Source of the DNA: JBAXAM01 sp964213355
GTDB lineage: Bacteria > Pseudomonadota > Gammaproteobacteria > UBA9339
Direction of reading: 5' to 3'
Length of the DNA stretch: 64,000 nucleotides
Assembly: GCA_964213355.1 (NCBI GenBank)
Contig: CAXOVY010000008.1
Location: 51,887-115,886, forward strand
Within the stretch, counting starts at the first letter, position 1; each line of letters begins with the position of its first letter. The notes under the pieces were generated by a model. That model saw only the letters and a list, made by a program, of their open reading frames with translations. It made no database searches and was not told the DNA's origin. Below are positions 36,990-45,498 of this stretch, piece after piece. The position numbers were made by a program, and so were the translations under genes.

Positions 36990-38174
36990 TTATAACTGTG
37001 TTCTAACTTTGGTTTCCAAAAAGTACGCCCTTGGTGTATACATCCTATCTCTTTTAACTTCATGATACGTACGTAACAAAACAGCTATTATTGCACAATT
37101 AAATAGCATACTGCTGCCGCCGTAACTCATAAAAGGCAAAGTCAATCCTTTGGTTGGTAGTAATCCAAGATTAACACCAACATTAATAAGCATTTGCAAA
37201 CCAAGCAACAATCCTAGACCATAGGCTAGGTGGCTGGCAAACCAATTTTTAGCCTGCGCTGCCATCTGCCCCAAGTAAAGAGCCCTTGCAACTAAAAATG
37301 AAAATAGACCAATAACTACTACCTGTCCAATAATTCCAAGTTCTTCAGCCAGCACAGCAAATAGAAAATCAGTATGCGCTTCTGGTAAATAGAATAATTT
37401 TTGAATACTATTGCCTAAGCCCACGCCAAAAATTCCGCCTCGTCCAAAAGCGATAAGAGATTGCACTAACTGATAACCGCTATCAAATGGTTTTGCCCAC
37501 GGATTTAAAAATGAGGTTAAACGCATCAAGCGATAAGGCGAAACAACAGCCAACATTCCCAAAGCTGCTCCGACTAATAATAGCAAAATAATAAATTGCC
37601 ATAAACGTGCTCCAGCCAAATACATCATTCCCAGTAATGTTAGGGACATCACCACAATTGCACCAAAATCAGGTTCTAGCAAGAGCAGTCCCGATATTAT
37701 ACCTAGCAAAATTAAAGGTTTTGCGAACCCTTTGATGCCAGCGCGTACTTCGTCCTGACGTCTGAGCAAATAGCCAGCGTTGTAAATTATCACGGCAAAC
37801 TTGGCAAACTCAGAAACCTGTAATGATATTGGACCAAAACCCAGCCAACGAATACTACCATTAACTTGATGGCCAACGCCCGGAACCAAAACCAACATCA
37901 ATAAAAAGATACTAGCAAGCAATAAGTAGCCACCAAATTTTTCCCAAAAACTTAAAGGTATTTGTAGTACAAAAGCTGCAACCACTATCCCCAGCAAAAG
38001 ATAGATGGCTTGGTGTGATAAAAAGTGAAATGGACCGTGATAAAGTTTATCAGAAATTCCCATTGAAGCTGATGCTAGCAATAAAAAACCAATGGCAAGC
38101 AACGCTCCTGTAACCAATATTAGCCAATAGTCATAGTAAAAAACTGTAGATTTCATTTTTGAAAAAATACTCAT
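36990..38174 (-). CDS. ftsW: Septal peptidoglycan glycosyltransferase FtsW
   Basis: FtsW is a SEDS-family polymerase of septal peptidoglycan with about ten membrane segments. The 394-residue protein shows the SEDS motifs SGLLLLEPDFGAIVV, NPWAKPFDSGYQLVQSLIA, FGVGLGNSIQKLFYLPEAHT and LPFMSYGGSSM. It overlaps murD by four bases (coupled). Confidence 0.97.
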   Translation of the reverse strand: MSIFSKMKSTVFYYDYWLILVTGALLAIGFLLLASASMGISDKLYHGPFHFLSHQAIYLLLGIVVAAFVLQIPLSFWEKFGGYLLLASIFLLMLVLVPGVGHQVNGSIRWLGFGPISLQVSEFAKFAVIIYNAGYLLRRQDEVRAGIKGFAKPLILLGIISGLLLLEPDFGAIVVMSLTLLGMMYLAGARLWQFIILLLLVGAALGMLAVVSPYRLMRLTSFLNPWAKPFDSGYQLVQSLIAFGRGGIFGVGLGNSIQKLFYLPEAHTDFLFAVLAEELGIIGQVVVIGLFSFLVARALYLGQMAAQAKNWFASHLAYGLGLLLGLQMLINVGVNLGLLPTKGLTLPFMSYGGSSMLFNCAIIAVLLRTYHEVKRDRMYTPRAYFLETKVRTQL

Positions 38175-39502
38175 CGAATCTTTTTTACCTCTGCCATAAA
38201 AACCTCACCCCTATGCTCAAAATTATTAAACATGTCAAAACTTGCCGCTGCAGGTGAAAGTAAAACTGCATCACCAGGCAGTGCTTCGTGTGCACAAATT
38301 GCAACGGCTTCTGCCATTGATATAGCATGTAACATTTTGCTTGTACCAAGTAAAGCTTGTTCAATCAAGAAAGCATCTTTACCAATCAAAACTACCGCAC
38401 GCGCATATTTTGCTACAACATCACAGAGCTCACTAAAGTCCGCATCTTTACCAATACCGCCAACAATAAGAACAATTTTGCCACGACTACTAGATCCCAA
38501 ACCCTCAATTGCCGATTTAGTTGCTCCGACATTAGTACCTTTGGAGTCATTGTACCAATCAACGTTATTAATATTTGCTACCCATTGGCACCGATGCGGT
38601 AATCCCGGAAATTCACGTAGCGTCTGTAACATTGCTGCCAGAGGTAAATTGATTGCTGCACCAAGGGCAAGTGACGCTAAAGCATTTGCCGCGTTATGCA
38701 GGCCTTTTATTTTTAGTTCAGCTATTGATAATAGTTTTTTCGTGCCATAAACCAAGTAATTACCAGCGATGCCAAAATTATTTTTGGTTGGCGCGTCTGT
38801 GCCAAAACTAATAACTTTTTTGGATAGCAAAACATTAGCATGACTTAAAGGTTCATCACGATTAATTATGATAACCTGGCAACCTGAATAAATATGTTGC
38901 TTCGCAGCCGCGTATTCATCTAAGTTGCGATATCGATCCATATGATCTGCCGAAATATTTAAAACCACTGCAGCAGCTGGCTCAAGTGAATATGTAGTTT
39001 CGAGTTGAAAACTAGAAAGTTCTAGAACGTAGAGCTCGGTTTCGTGGTTCAGCAGATCAAGCGCCGGCACGCCAAGATTGCCACCAACTTTTACTTTTTT
39101 TCCCGCTGCTTCTGTCATCAGACCAACTAGACTAGTAACTGTGCTTTTACCATTTGAGCCAGTTATGGCAATGATCGGTGCTGTTGCCACGCGTGCAAAT
39201 AATTCGATATCACCAATTGCTTTAATTCCACGCTGTACGCATGCAGCAATTGCTGGTTCGTGTTTAGACACCCCTGGGCTCACAATTAATTCATCTGCCT
39301 GTGCCAAGATTTCCTTGTCGAAGCCGCCTAGATGCACTTGAACTTCAGGAAAGTTTTGTTGCAGTTCTTCTAATCCAGGGGGTGACATGCGACTATCGAC
39401 TACTGCGACCTTAAAGCCTTGTTTAGCCAAATAACGCACGCACGACAAACCGGTTTTGCCTAAGCCAACTACAACCTTGAAGTGTGAATTAGTTTTAACC
39501 AT
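38171..39502 (-). CDS. murD: UDP-N-acetylmuramoylalanine-D-glutamate ligase
   Basis: MurD adds D-glutamate to the peptide stem. It shows VVGLGKTGLSCVRYL, the P-loop ITGSNGKSTVTSLVG, the conserved ELSSFQLE, and the WYNDSKGTNVGAT motif. Length 443. It is the first visible gene of the division cluster on this strand; mraY and murF, which normally precede it, are not here. A methyltransferase gene lies divergently next to it. Confidence 0.98.
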   Translation of the reverse strand: MVKTNSHFKVVVGLGKTGLSCVRYLAKQGFKVAVVDSRMSPPGLEELQQNFPEVQVHLGGFDKEILAQADELIVSPGVSKHEPAIAACVQRGIKAIGDIELFARVATAPIIAITGSNGKSTVTSLVGLMTEAAGKKVKVGGNLGVPALDLLNHETELYVLELSSFQLETTYSLEPAAAVVLNISADHMDRYRNLDEYAAAKQHIYSGCQVIIINRDEPLSHANVLLSKKVISFGTDAPTKNNFGIAGNYLVYGTKKLLSIAELKIKGLHNAANALASLALGAAINLPLAAMLQTLREFPGLPHRCQWVANINNVDWYNDSKGTNVGATKSAIEGLGSSSRGKIVLIVGGIGKDADFSELCDVVAKYARAVVLIGKDAFLIEQALLGTSKMLHAISMAEAVAICAHEALPGDAVLLSPAAASFDMFNNFEHRGEVFMAEVKKIR

Positions 39503-39581
39503 TGTATTATATCTCTTTAAGTTTGCTAAAATACCTCTATTTCACTACAATTTAAAGGTTTTCTTGTTATGACTATACACC

Positions 39582-40202
39582 ATGAACCAAAAAGATATTA
39601 TTCATTTTTTATACTCTCTTTACGGCGATATATCACCCGCAACTATTTCAATCAGTTGTCGCAAAAAACATGGTATTTACGACAATCTTTCTTTGGTTTA
39701 TGGTGAAAGCCATTTGCCATCTCTTTATGAACTTTTTAATGAAATAAACCCAAGATCCGGTGAAATATTTTATGATTTAGGTTCTGGTAGCGGCCGTTTG
39801 GTTTTATATGCTGCTCTTAGCTTCCCCTTTGCTAAATGCATCGGTATAGAACTACTCGATGATTTAATAAATGTAGCACAAATAAAACTAGAGTTGTGTA
39901 AAAAAGAATTACCTGATTTGTCTGGTTTTGATGCAAATAAGTTGGGTGAGATTGACTTTATACAAGCTGATTTTATCCGGGTTGATCTTAGTACTGCGAA
40001 TGTCGTTTATATAGCATCAACTTGTTTTAATGATGAGTTCATGTACAACTTAGCATTACACCTTGAAAAACAATTGGTTATTGGCACCAGGATTATAACT
40101 TTTTCAAGACCTTTGCTGGCAAAGAAAATAAAAATTACCAAAAGCAAAATTTATCCTATGGAATGGGGTAAAGTAACAATATTCTTTCACGAGAAAATTT
40201 AA
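39582..40202 (+). CDS. DOT1-like SAM-dependent methyltransferase
   Basis: A class I methyltransferase of 206 residues. The SAM-binding motif FYDLGSGSGRLVLYAAL and the acidic GIELLDDLINVAQ are clear. The arrangement, with YGES upstream and VVYIASTCFNDEFM after the core, resembles the DOT1 histone-lysine methyltransferase fold. It overlaps the start of rsmI by one base (TAATG), suggesting coupled translation. The substrate is unknown; DOT1-like proteins of bacteria may act on host or own proteins. Confidence 0.65.
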   Translation: MNQKDIIHFLYSLYGDISPATISISCRKKHGIYDNLSLVYGESHLPSLYELFNEINPRSGEIFYDLGSGSGRLVLYAALSFPFAKCIGIELLDDLINVAQIKLELCKKELPDLSGFDANKLGEIDFIQADFIRVDLSTANVVYIASTCFNDEFMYNLALHLEKQLVIGTRIITFSRPLLAKKIKITKSKIYPMEWGKVTIFFHEKI

Positions 40203-40327
40203 TGTTAAAAACAAGCAGCCTATTTCTTGTTGCTACGCCAATCGGTAATTTAAACGATATTACTTTGCGTGCACTAGAAACACTGAAACAAGTTGATTTA
40301 ATTGCGGCAGTGTCAATTTCCATGTAA
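40202..40327 (+). pseudogene. rsmI: 16S rRNA 2'-O-methyltransferase RsmI, truncated by IS
   Basis: The first 36 codons read LFLVATPIGNLNDITLRALE and QVDLIAA, the unmistakable start of RsmI, which methylates C1402 of 16S rRNA. At 40311 an IS21-family element begins, and the frame ends six codons later inside it. The remainder of rsmI is not found on the far side of the element. The gene is therefore broken here. Confidence 0.95.
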
Positions 40328-40427
40328 AATTGACCCCTCTAGAGCATAAAGTTGCACCGAAAATTGACCCCTCTAATTACTAAATTTACTCTTAAAATTT
40401 TAACTAATTTTAAGAGGATAAAAGAGG

Positions 40428-41948
40428 ATGATAATAGTGGAAACAATTGCGAAAATAAGGCGGCTGTATTATGTACAAAACAAGGGGATAAAAACGATAG
40501 CTCGTGAATTGAATTTATCAAAAAATACGGTAAAGAAAGTTATCCGAGACGACAAAACATCAAAGACTTACGTGAGGGATAAACAAACGTTACCAATAAT
40601 GGGAGAATTCAAAGATCAGCTAACAAGCATGTTAGAAAAAAATATTAAGCAGCCGTTGCGTTTAAGATATACAGCAAAAAAATTATACCAAACGCTTTGC
40701 AGCAATGGTTTCAAGGGGAGCTATTCAACCATAAATAGATTTACTACCGATTGGAGACGTAATAATCATTCTGATGGAAAAAAGGTTTTTATACCACTGG
40801 AGTTTGCTCCAGGAGAAGCATTTCAGTTTGACTGGAGTACAGAAGAGATTGAGTTACAAGGTATATTAACGCGAGTTAAGGTTGCACATATACGACTGTG
40901 CTACAGCCGTATGTTTTTAATTGTTGTCTACAGAAATGAGCAAATGGAAATGGTTTTTGATGCCCACAATAAAGCCTTTCAATTTTTTGGAGGAACTACA
41001 AAAAAAGGCATATTTGACAACATGAAGACTGCTGTTAACAAAGTATTTGTTGGCAAAGACCGTAAATTTAATTCACGCTTTTCTGAAATGGCTTCTCATT
41101 ATTTATTTGAACCGATTGCATGCACACCAGCTTCTGGTTGGGAAAAGGGTCAGGTAGAATGCCAAGTTAACACTGGGCGTAGAAATTTTTTTACTCCACT
41201 TCGTTGTATTAATTATTTAGAAGAACTGAATGAACAGCTTCTCGGTGAATGCATAGAATGGGCTCAAAAAACAAATCATCCAGAATTAAACGGACGAAAA
41301 GTATGGGATGTATATCAAGATGAGAAACCAAGTTTGCTAGAATACCGCAACCAATTTGACGCTTATAAACTTGAGCCTTCGGTAGTTTCATCATACAGCT
41401 TAATAAACTACGACACCAATATGTATAGTGTAGATTGCGATTACGTTGGTGAAGTTGCCGATGTTAGAGCTTATACCAACAAAATTATTATAGTATTCAA
41501 AGGAAAAACAATAGGTGAGCATGAGCGTTGTTTCGAGAAAAAAAAGAAAATTTACGATCCGTGGCACTATATACCAGCGCTTGAGCGCAAACCTGGAGCA
41601 TTAAGAAATGGCGCTCCTTTTAAGCTTTTAAAATTACCACCATCATTTATAAGTATGCAAAATAATCTTAGAGCACATGAAGATGGTGACAAACAATTTA
41701 TTAAAATTTTATTACAAGTATCAAAACATGGCTTAAATAAAGTTGATGAAGCGTGTACAAATGCTTTAAAAATAGGAGTAAGTAATGCAGATTTTGTCAT
41801 ACAATATCTGACTCCAGCAACTCCAAAAGAAAAAATAGAAGAACGACAGCTGCATTTAATAGAAGCGCCAAGCGAAGATATATGTTGTTATAACGATGCT
41901 TTTTTAAGCAATCAGCTTGTATCTCAGGAGGCAATCTATGTCGCATGA
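40428..41948 (+). CDS. istA: IS21 transposase IstA
   Basis: This DDE-type integrase/transposase of 506 residues starts with a helix-turn-helix (GIKTIARELNLSKNTVKKV). The catalytic core shows FQFDWSTEEI (first Asp), FDNMKTAV (second Asp) and a Glu in ASGWEKGQVE. The istB start overlaps its last codons, the standard arrangement for translational coupling. No frameshift is seen, so it is likely functional. Confidence 0.95.
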   Translation: MIIVETIAKIRRLYYVQNKGIKTIARELNLSKNTVKKVIRDDKTSKTYVRDKQTLPIMGEFKDQLTSMLEKNIKQPLRLRYTAKKLYQTLCSNGFKGSYSTINRFTTDWRRNNHSDGKKVFIPLEFAPGEAFQFDWSTEEIELQGILTRVKVAHIRLCYSRMFLIVVYRNEQMEMVFDAHNKAFQFFGGTTKKGIFDNMKTAVNKVFVGKDRKFNSRFSEMASHYLFEPIACTPASGWEKGQVECQVNTGRRNFFTPLRCINYLEELNEQLLGECIEWAQKTNHPELNGRKVWDVYQDEKPSLLEYRNQFDAYKLEPSVVSSYSLINYDTNMYSVDCDYVGEVADVRAYTNKIIIVFKGKTIGEHERCFEKKKKIYDPWHYIPALERKPGALRNGAPFKLLKLPPSFISMQNNLRAHEDGDKQFIKILLQVSKHGLNKVDEACTNALKIGVSNADFVIQYLTPATPKEKIEERQLHLIEAPSEDICCYNDAFLSNQLVSQEAIYVA

Positions 41949-42672
41949 AAATATCAAAGAACAATTTGGGGCTCTTGGATTAAAAGGGATGCTGCAATAT
42001 TTTGATGACATGATTGATTTAAAATCACAAGAAGAGTGGCCACAAATGCTTCTATCTATGCTTAAAAGCGAAGCATCTTATCGACAAACAAGATCTTTTA
42101 TGTACAAATTAGGATTAGCTAAATTACCACAAATGAAGTCTATAGATAACTTCGACCCAACAGGTTTACCAATTAAAATAGAAACGTTAGACAATGCTAA
42201 AAGCATGAAATTTATAAAAGACCACTACAATATTTTAATCATTGGTGGCAGTGGTGCGGGAAAGAGCCATTTAGCGATTGGACTTGCTTACTTAGCATTA
42301 CAAAATAGTTATCGTATACGGTTTTATAAGTTTGCTGAGCTAGCAAGAGATCTAATAAAAGCGCAGTCTCACAACTACGAAACAGCATTTATGGCAAAGC
42401 TACAAAGGTTCGATCTTGTTGTAATTGATGAGCTAGGCTATTTGCCGATTGATCCAAAGGCCAGCCCTCTATTATTTGAACTGTTTTCTAATCTTTATGA
42501 AAAAGTATCGACAATAATAACCACTCATCTAGCATTCAACGAATGGCCAGATATCTTTGGTAACATAAAAGCCACTAAGGCGATAATTGACAGATTTACT
42601 CACCACTGTTTGATCTTAGAAACTGGTGATAAAAGCTGGAGATTGAGGGAGGGAAAAACAACAAAAAATTGA
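41938..42672 (+). CDS. istB: IS21 helper ATPase IstB
   Basis: This DnaC-like AAA+ ATPase supports IstA. It has Walker A in IIGGSGAGKSHLAIGLAY and Walker B in LVVIDELGYLPI. A CAGGAGG site sets the start at 41938, overlapping the istA stop by 11 bases; a longer frame from 41917 would lie within istA. Length 244 residues. Confidence 0.95.
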   Translation: MSHENIKEQFGALGLKGMLQYFDDMIDLKSQEEWPQMLLSMLKSEASYRQTRSFMYKLGLAKLPQMKSIDNFDPTGLPIKIETLDNAKSMKFIKDHYNILIIGGSGAGKSHLAIGLAYLALQNSYRIRFYKFAELARDLIKAQSHNYETAFMAKLQRFDLVVIDELGYLPIDPKASPLLFELFSNLYEKVSTIITTHLAFNEWPDIFGNIKATKAIIDRFTHHCLILETGDKSWRLREGKTTKN

Positions 42673-42725
42673 TCAGTAAAAGTGAAGTTTTTAGCTCGTG
42701 GCAGAGGGGTCAATTTTCGATGCAA

Positions 42726-43112
42726 CTAGGGGGTCAAATTTCGATGCAAATTGACACTTATAGCCAAATCAATTAAATTTGGATACTGTGTTATGATTGT
42801 TTCTAACAAATTGTAATAATTACCACGATCGGAATGATAACTATAAAGTTCATTGCTATTTAGTAGGTTTTTAGGCACATCTTCCAGATTTAAAAATATT
42901 GAAATCGCCTCTTCTGACTTCAATAATCTTGTGTCAGGATAATATTCTAAATAAAAATTGGCAGCAGCTAATGGGTAATCTGTATCTTTTTTCTCTAATT
43001 TTTCCAGATATTGTAGATGATTCACAAACCTATTATATGTGGTCAATCTAGGAGGAAAAGTTGGTATTTTCTTTAGATAGTCAGAATTCCGAGTCACCTT
43101 ATGGGGTTCCAT
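42726..43112 (-). pseudogene. Unknown protein, 3' end replaced by IS21 sequence
   Basis: From the ATG at 43112 this frame runs 119 codons of host sequence (to about 42757) and then enters the IS21 terminus, whose bases supply the last residues (VNLHRNLTP). The original C-terminus is lost. I do not recognise the protein; it is helical, with many Asn, Leu and Tyr. It follows the WaaE-like gene by two bases and was probably the last gene of the lptM-marC-waaE unit. Confidence 0.7.
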
Positions 43113-43114
43113 AG

Positions 43115-43876
43115 TTATATTTCCTTTTCAACGAGTTTATTTTTTAGTTTTGCATATCTATAAAAAACTCCCTCGAAGTTGCTAAAAGCAATGATAAATC
43201 CAGGCCAGCCATCGAGGAAGCCTAGCTTTAAAAAGTAGATTTTGATAAATATCCAAGAAGCATGGGCAAATGCTTTTGCATAACTGGTTTTCTTTTTCGT
43301 GTCGTGAAGTTTGATAGCACCAAGAGTAGAATAGCTATTTATTTTATTTATTAACTCTTCTATGCTGCCAAATGAAAAGTGCTGCAATTTATTTTGTAGT
43401 CTGTCGGTTGCTCCATTTACGATAAGTCTTTCATGAATAATATCATCAGAAAATTTACCACAATCTTTTTTTACCAGCCTAATTGGAGCGTCAGTGTTGT
43501 TGCCGAAACAATATTTGATTTGTTTGCCCAGAAAATAATTTAAACGTGGTATTTTATAAGCTGTGTAATTAGTGTTGTTTAGCTTTTGTAATATTTCTTG
43601 CTTTAAATCGGGTGTTACTCTTTCATCAGCATCAATAGATAAAATCCAAGCAGAAGTGGCAAATGCTAGGGCGCGATTTTTTTGTTTACCAAAGCCCGGC
43701 CAATCAGTTGTATAGATTTTGATTTTAGGTGCATATTTTTTACAAATAGCCAGGGTGTTATCAGTGCTGCCAGAGTCAAGTATTATAATTTCGTCGGTCC
43801 ATAAAATAGATTCAATACAGGCTGCAATATTCTGCTCTTCGTTTTTAGTTATAATTATGGTTGATATGGTTGGCAT
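43115..43876 (-). CDS. WaaE/KdtX-type LPS core glycosyltransferase
   Basis: A family 2 glycosyltransferase of 253 residues. Motifs: ISTIIITKNEEQNIAACI, ILDSGSTDNT, DWPGFGKQKNRAL and LSIDADERV. All are typical of the KdtX/WaaE group, which adds a sugar to inner-core heptose. It overlaps marC by one base and is part of a tight minus-strand unit. Confidence 0.9.
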   Translation of the reverse strand: MPTISTIIITKNEEQNIAACIESILWTDEIIILDSGSTDNTLAICKKYAPKIKIYTTDWPGFGKQKNRALAFATSAWILSIDADERVTPDLKQEILQKLNNTNYTAYKIPRLNYFLGKQIKYCFGNNTDAPIRLVKKDCGKFSDDIIHERLIVNGATDRLQNKLQHFSFGSIEELINKINSYSTLGAIKLHDTKKKTSYAKAFAHASWIFIKIYFLKLGFLDGWPGFIIAFSNFEGVFYRYAKLKNKLVEKEI

Positions 43877-44466
43877 TAGTATAATCGAAAATAGGCATTA
43901 ATTCCCGATAAAAACATTTGTACTGCCATAGCGGTAAGCATCATCCCCGAAAGTTTTTCAAGTGCGATCAAGCCCCTTTCGCCGAGATATTTGCTTAAAT
44001 AACGACCACCAAGAAGCATGGTTCCAACTACAATCGCAGCGGCGGTGATAGCAAGAATCCATACAAACTTTTTCTCGGGTTGGGTAGTAGAAAACAACAT
44101 AACAGTTGTTAAGGCGCCTGGTCCGGCTGTCATAGGGATTGCTAATGGAACAAAGAATGGTTCTCCCGTTAGCTGTTTTTCTGTCTGATCCACTTCTTCT
44201 GGAAAAATCATACGAATGGCAATTATAAATAAGATTATGCCGCCAGAGATTCCTAAAGCTTGTTCAGTTATTTGTATGCTTCGTAAAAAAATTTGCCCAA
44301 AGAGCATAAACACAACCAGCAACAAATAGGCAAAAAAAGTTTCGCGAATAATAATATGCGCATGCCTTTTTGGATTGACTGATTTGAGTGTTGATAGAAA
44401 AAATGGCAGATTCCCCAGGGGGTTCATGATTAAAACTAATAATATTGTCGCAGAAAGAATAGACAT
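43876..44466 (-). CDS. MarC-family membrane protein
   Basis: The 196-residue protein has six hydrophobic segments and the MarC-family motifs LIMNPLGNLPFF at the N-terminus and IPMTAGPGALTTVM in the middle. The function of the family is not settled. It starts six bases after lptM and overlaps the WaaE-like gene, so all three are likely cotranscribed. Confidence 0.9.
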   Translation of the reverse strand: MSILSATILLVLIMNPLGNLPFFLSTLKSVNPKRHAHIIIRETFFAYLLLVVFMLFGQIFLRSIQITEQALGISGGIILFIIAIRMIFPEEVDQTEKQLTGEPFFVPLAIPMTAGPGALTTVMLFSTTQPEKKFVWILAITAAAIVVGTMLLGGRYLSKYLGERGLIALEKLSGMMLTAMAVQMFLSGINAYFRLY

Positions 44467-44472
44467 AAATTA

Positions 44473-44583
44473 TCACTTGGTGTTATCTTGTTGCGTTGGC
44501 AAGTATAAAGGCCCAGACTGACCACAACCACCTGCATTTAGCAATATACAACAAATTAAAAGCATTAATACTTTCTTTATCAT
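44473..44583 (-). CDS. lptM: Small lipoprotein LptM (YifL family)
   Basis: This 36-residue protein has a lipoprotein signal (MIKKVLMLLICCILL) ending AGGC, followed at once by GQSGPLYLP. The pattern CGQxGPLYLP after the lipidated Cys is the signature of LptM, which assists assembly of the LptD/LptE translocon in the outer membrane. It precedes marC by six bases. lptD lies 0.9 kb away on the other strand, which fits the assignment. Confidence 0.88.
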   Translation of the reverse strand: MIKKVLMLLICCILLNAGGCGQSGPLYLPTQQDNTK

Positions 44584-44604
44584 GTGTAGCTCGCATATTC
44601 ATCA

Positions 44605-44747
44605 GATTTCTTTCGAAACCAGCGTCTTTTGCTCATACTACTGCGTTGCATGTTCACTCGCAATGCTCTTTACACATAAGTAAACTCCGCTTGCTCGCTT
44701 CACGTGCGCCTTGTATTATGGCAAAATACTTGGTTTCGAAAGAGGTC
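44605..44747. mobile_element. MITE-like element with IS5-type ends
   Basis: A 143-base stretch with long inverted ends: GATTTCTTTCGAAACCAG on the left and the reverse complement of GACCTCTTTCGAAACCAA on the right, with similarity going on to TTTTGC on both. It has no coding capacity. The first 15 bases nearly match the ends of the IS5-family element at 23196-24299 (GACTTCTTTCAAAAC), so its transposase may move this element. Confidence 0.75.
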
Positions 44748-44820
44748 CGTTAAAATAATTGTAAATTAAACCATGTAGTATCGCTCATTCTAACTTATTT
44801 TAGCCAGAGGTTAAGCAAAA

Positions 44821-45480
44821 ATGTTACGAACTTTAGAAATTAATCCTGAAATAGCTCCGCGTGCGAGTGTAATTCTACTTCATGGATTGGGGGCTAGTGG
44901 CCATGATTTCTTTGATATTGCCAAGCAATTGAATTTGCCGAAAGAGCTAGGAGTGCGTTTTGTATTTCCACACGCGCCAGTCAGACCAGTACAGTACGCT
45001 GGTAACGCAAAAATGCGTGCCTGGTTTGATCTTGTTAGCCTCGAGCCTCATGCTAAAGAAGATGAAGCTGGGATGAGAAAATCTGAAGGAATGATTATAG
45101 AACTGATTGCTCAGGAGTTAGCGCGTGGTATTCCAAGCGAAAAAATCATATTGGCTGGTTTTTCACAGGGTGGTGCGATGGCTTTGCAGTGTGGACTTCG
45201 TTATCCAGAAAAATTAGCGGGCATTTTAGTACTATCAGCCTGGTTGCCATTAGCGCATATGGTTTTTGCGGAAAGAAGCATTGCTAATCAACGAATACCT
45301 ATTTTAATGTTACATGGCACCGGCGATTCAGTGATACCGCTAAAATGGGCTATGGAAAGTTGTAATTTCCTTAAAGAAATGGGTTACCATGTTACGATGT
45401 CTTCCTATCCAATGCAGCACGCTGTTTGTCCAGAAGAAATAGTTGCAATTGGTGTATGGTTGCGTAAGGTATTGTCTTGA
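44821..45480 (+). CDS. Carboxylesterase/lysophospholipase, alpha/beta hydrolase
   Basis: The 219-residue protein belongs to the phospholipase/carboxylesterase family. It has the oxyanion region VILLHGLGASGHDF, the nucleophile elbow AGFSQGGAMAL (Ser), the acid in GTGDSVIP and the His in PMQHAVCPEE. The substrate is probably a short acyl ester or lysophospholipid. It lies just before lptD, 18 bases away. Confidence 0.9.
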   Translation: MLRTLEINPEIAPRASVILLHGLGASGHDFFDIAKQLNLPKELGVRFVFPHAPVRPVQYAGNAKMRAWFDLVSLEPHAKEDEAGMRKSEGMIIELIAQELARGIPSEKIILAGFSQGGAMALQCGLRYPEKLAGILVLSAWLPLAHMVFAERSIANQRIPILMLHGTGDSVIPLKWAMESCNFLKEMGYHVTMSSYPMQHAVCPEEIVAIGVWLRKVLS

Positions 45481-45498
45481 CCCATAGAAAAATTAAGT

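Larger units (their letters stand above)
40311..42756 (+). mobile_element. IS21-family insertion sequence, copy 1
   Basis: The element begins TGTCAATTT and ends with the reverse complement AAATTGACA. Inside each end are repeated AATTGACCCCTCT-like blocks, probable IstA binding sites. It carries istA and istB. The flanking bases (GGCAG on the left, CTTAT on the right) show no target duplication, and the two sides belong to different broken genes. So after insertion a deletion or recombination between copies probably removed DNA. Confidence 0.92.
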
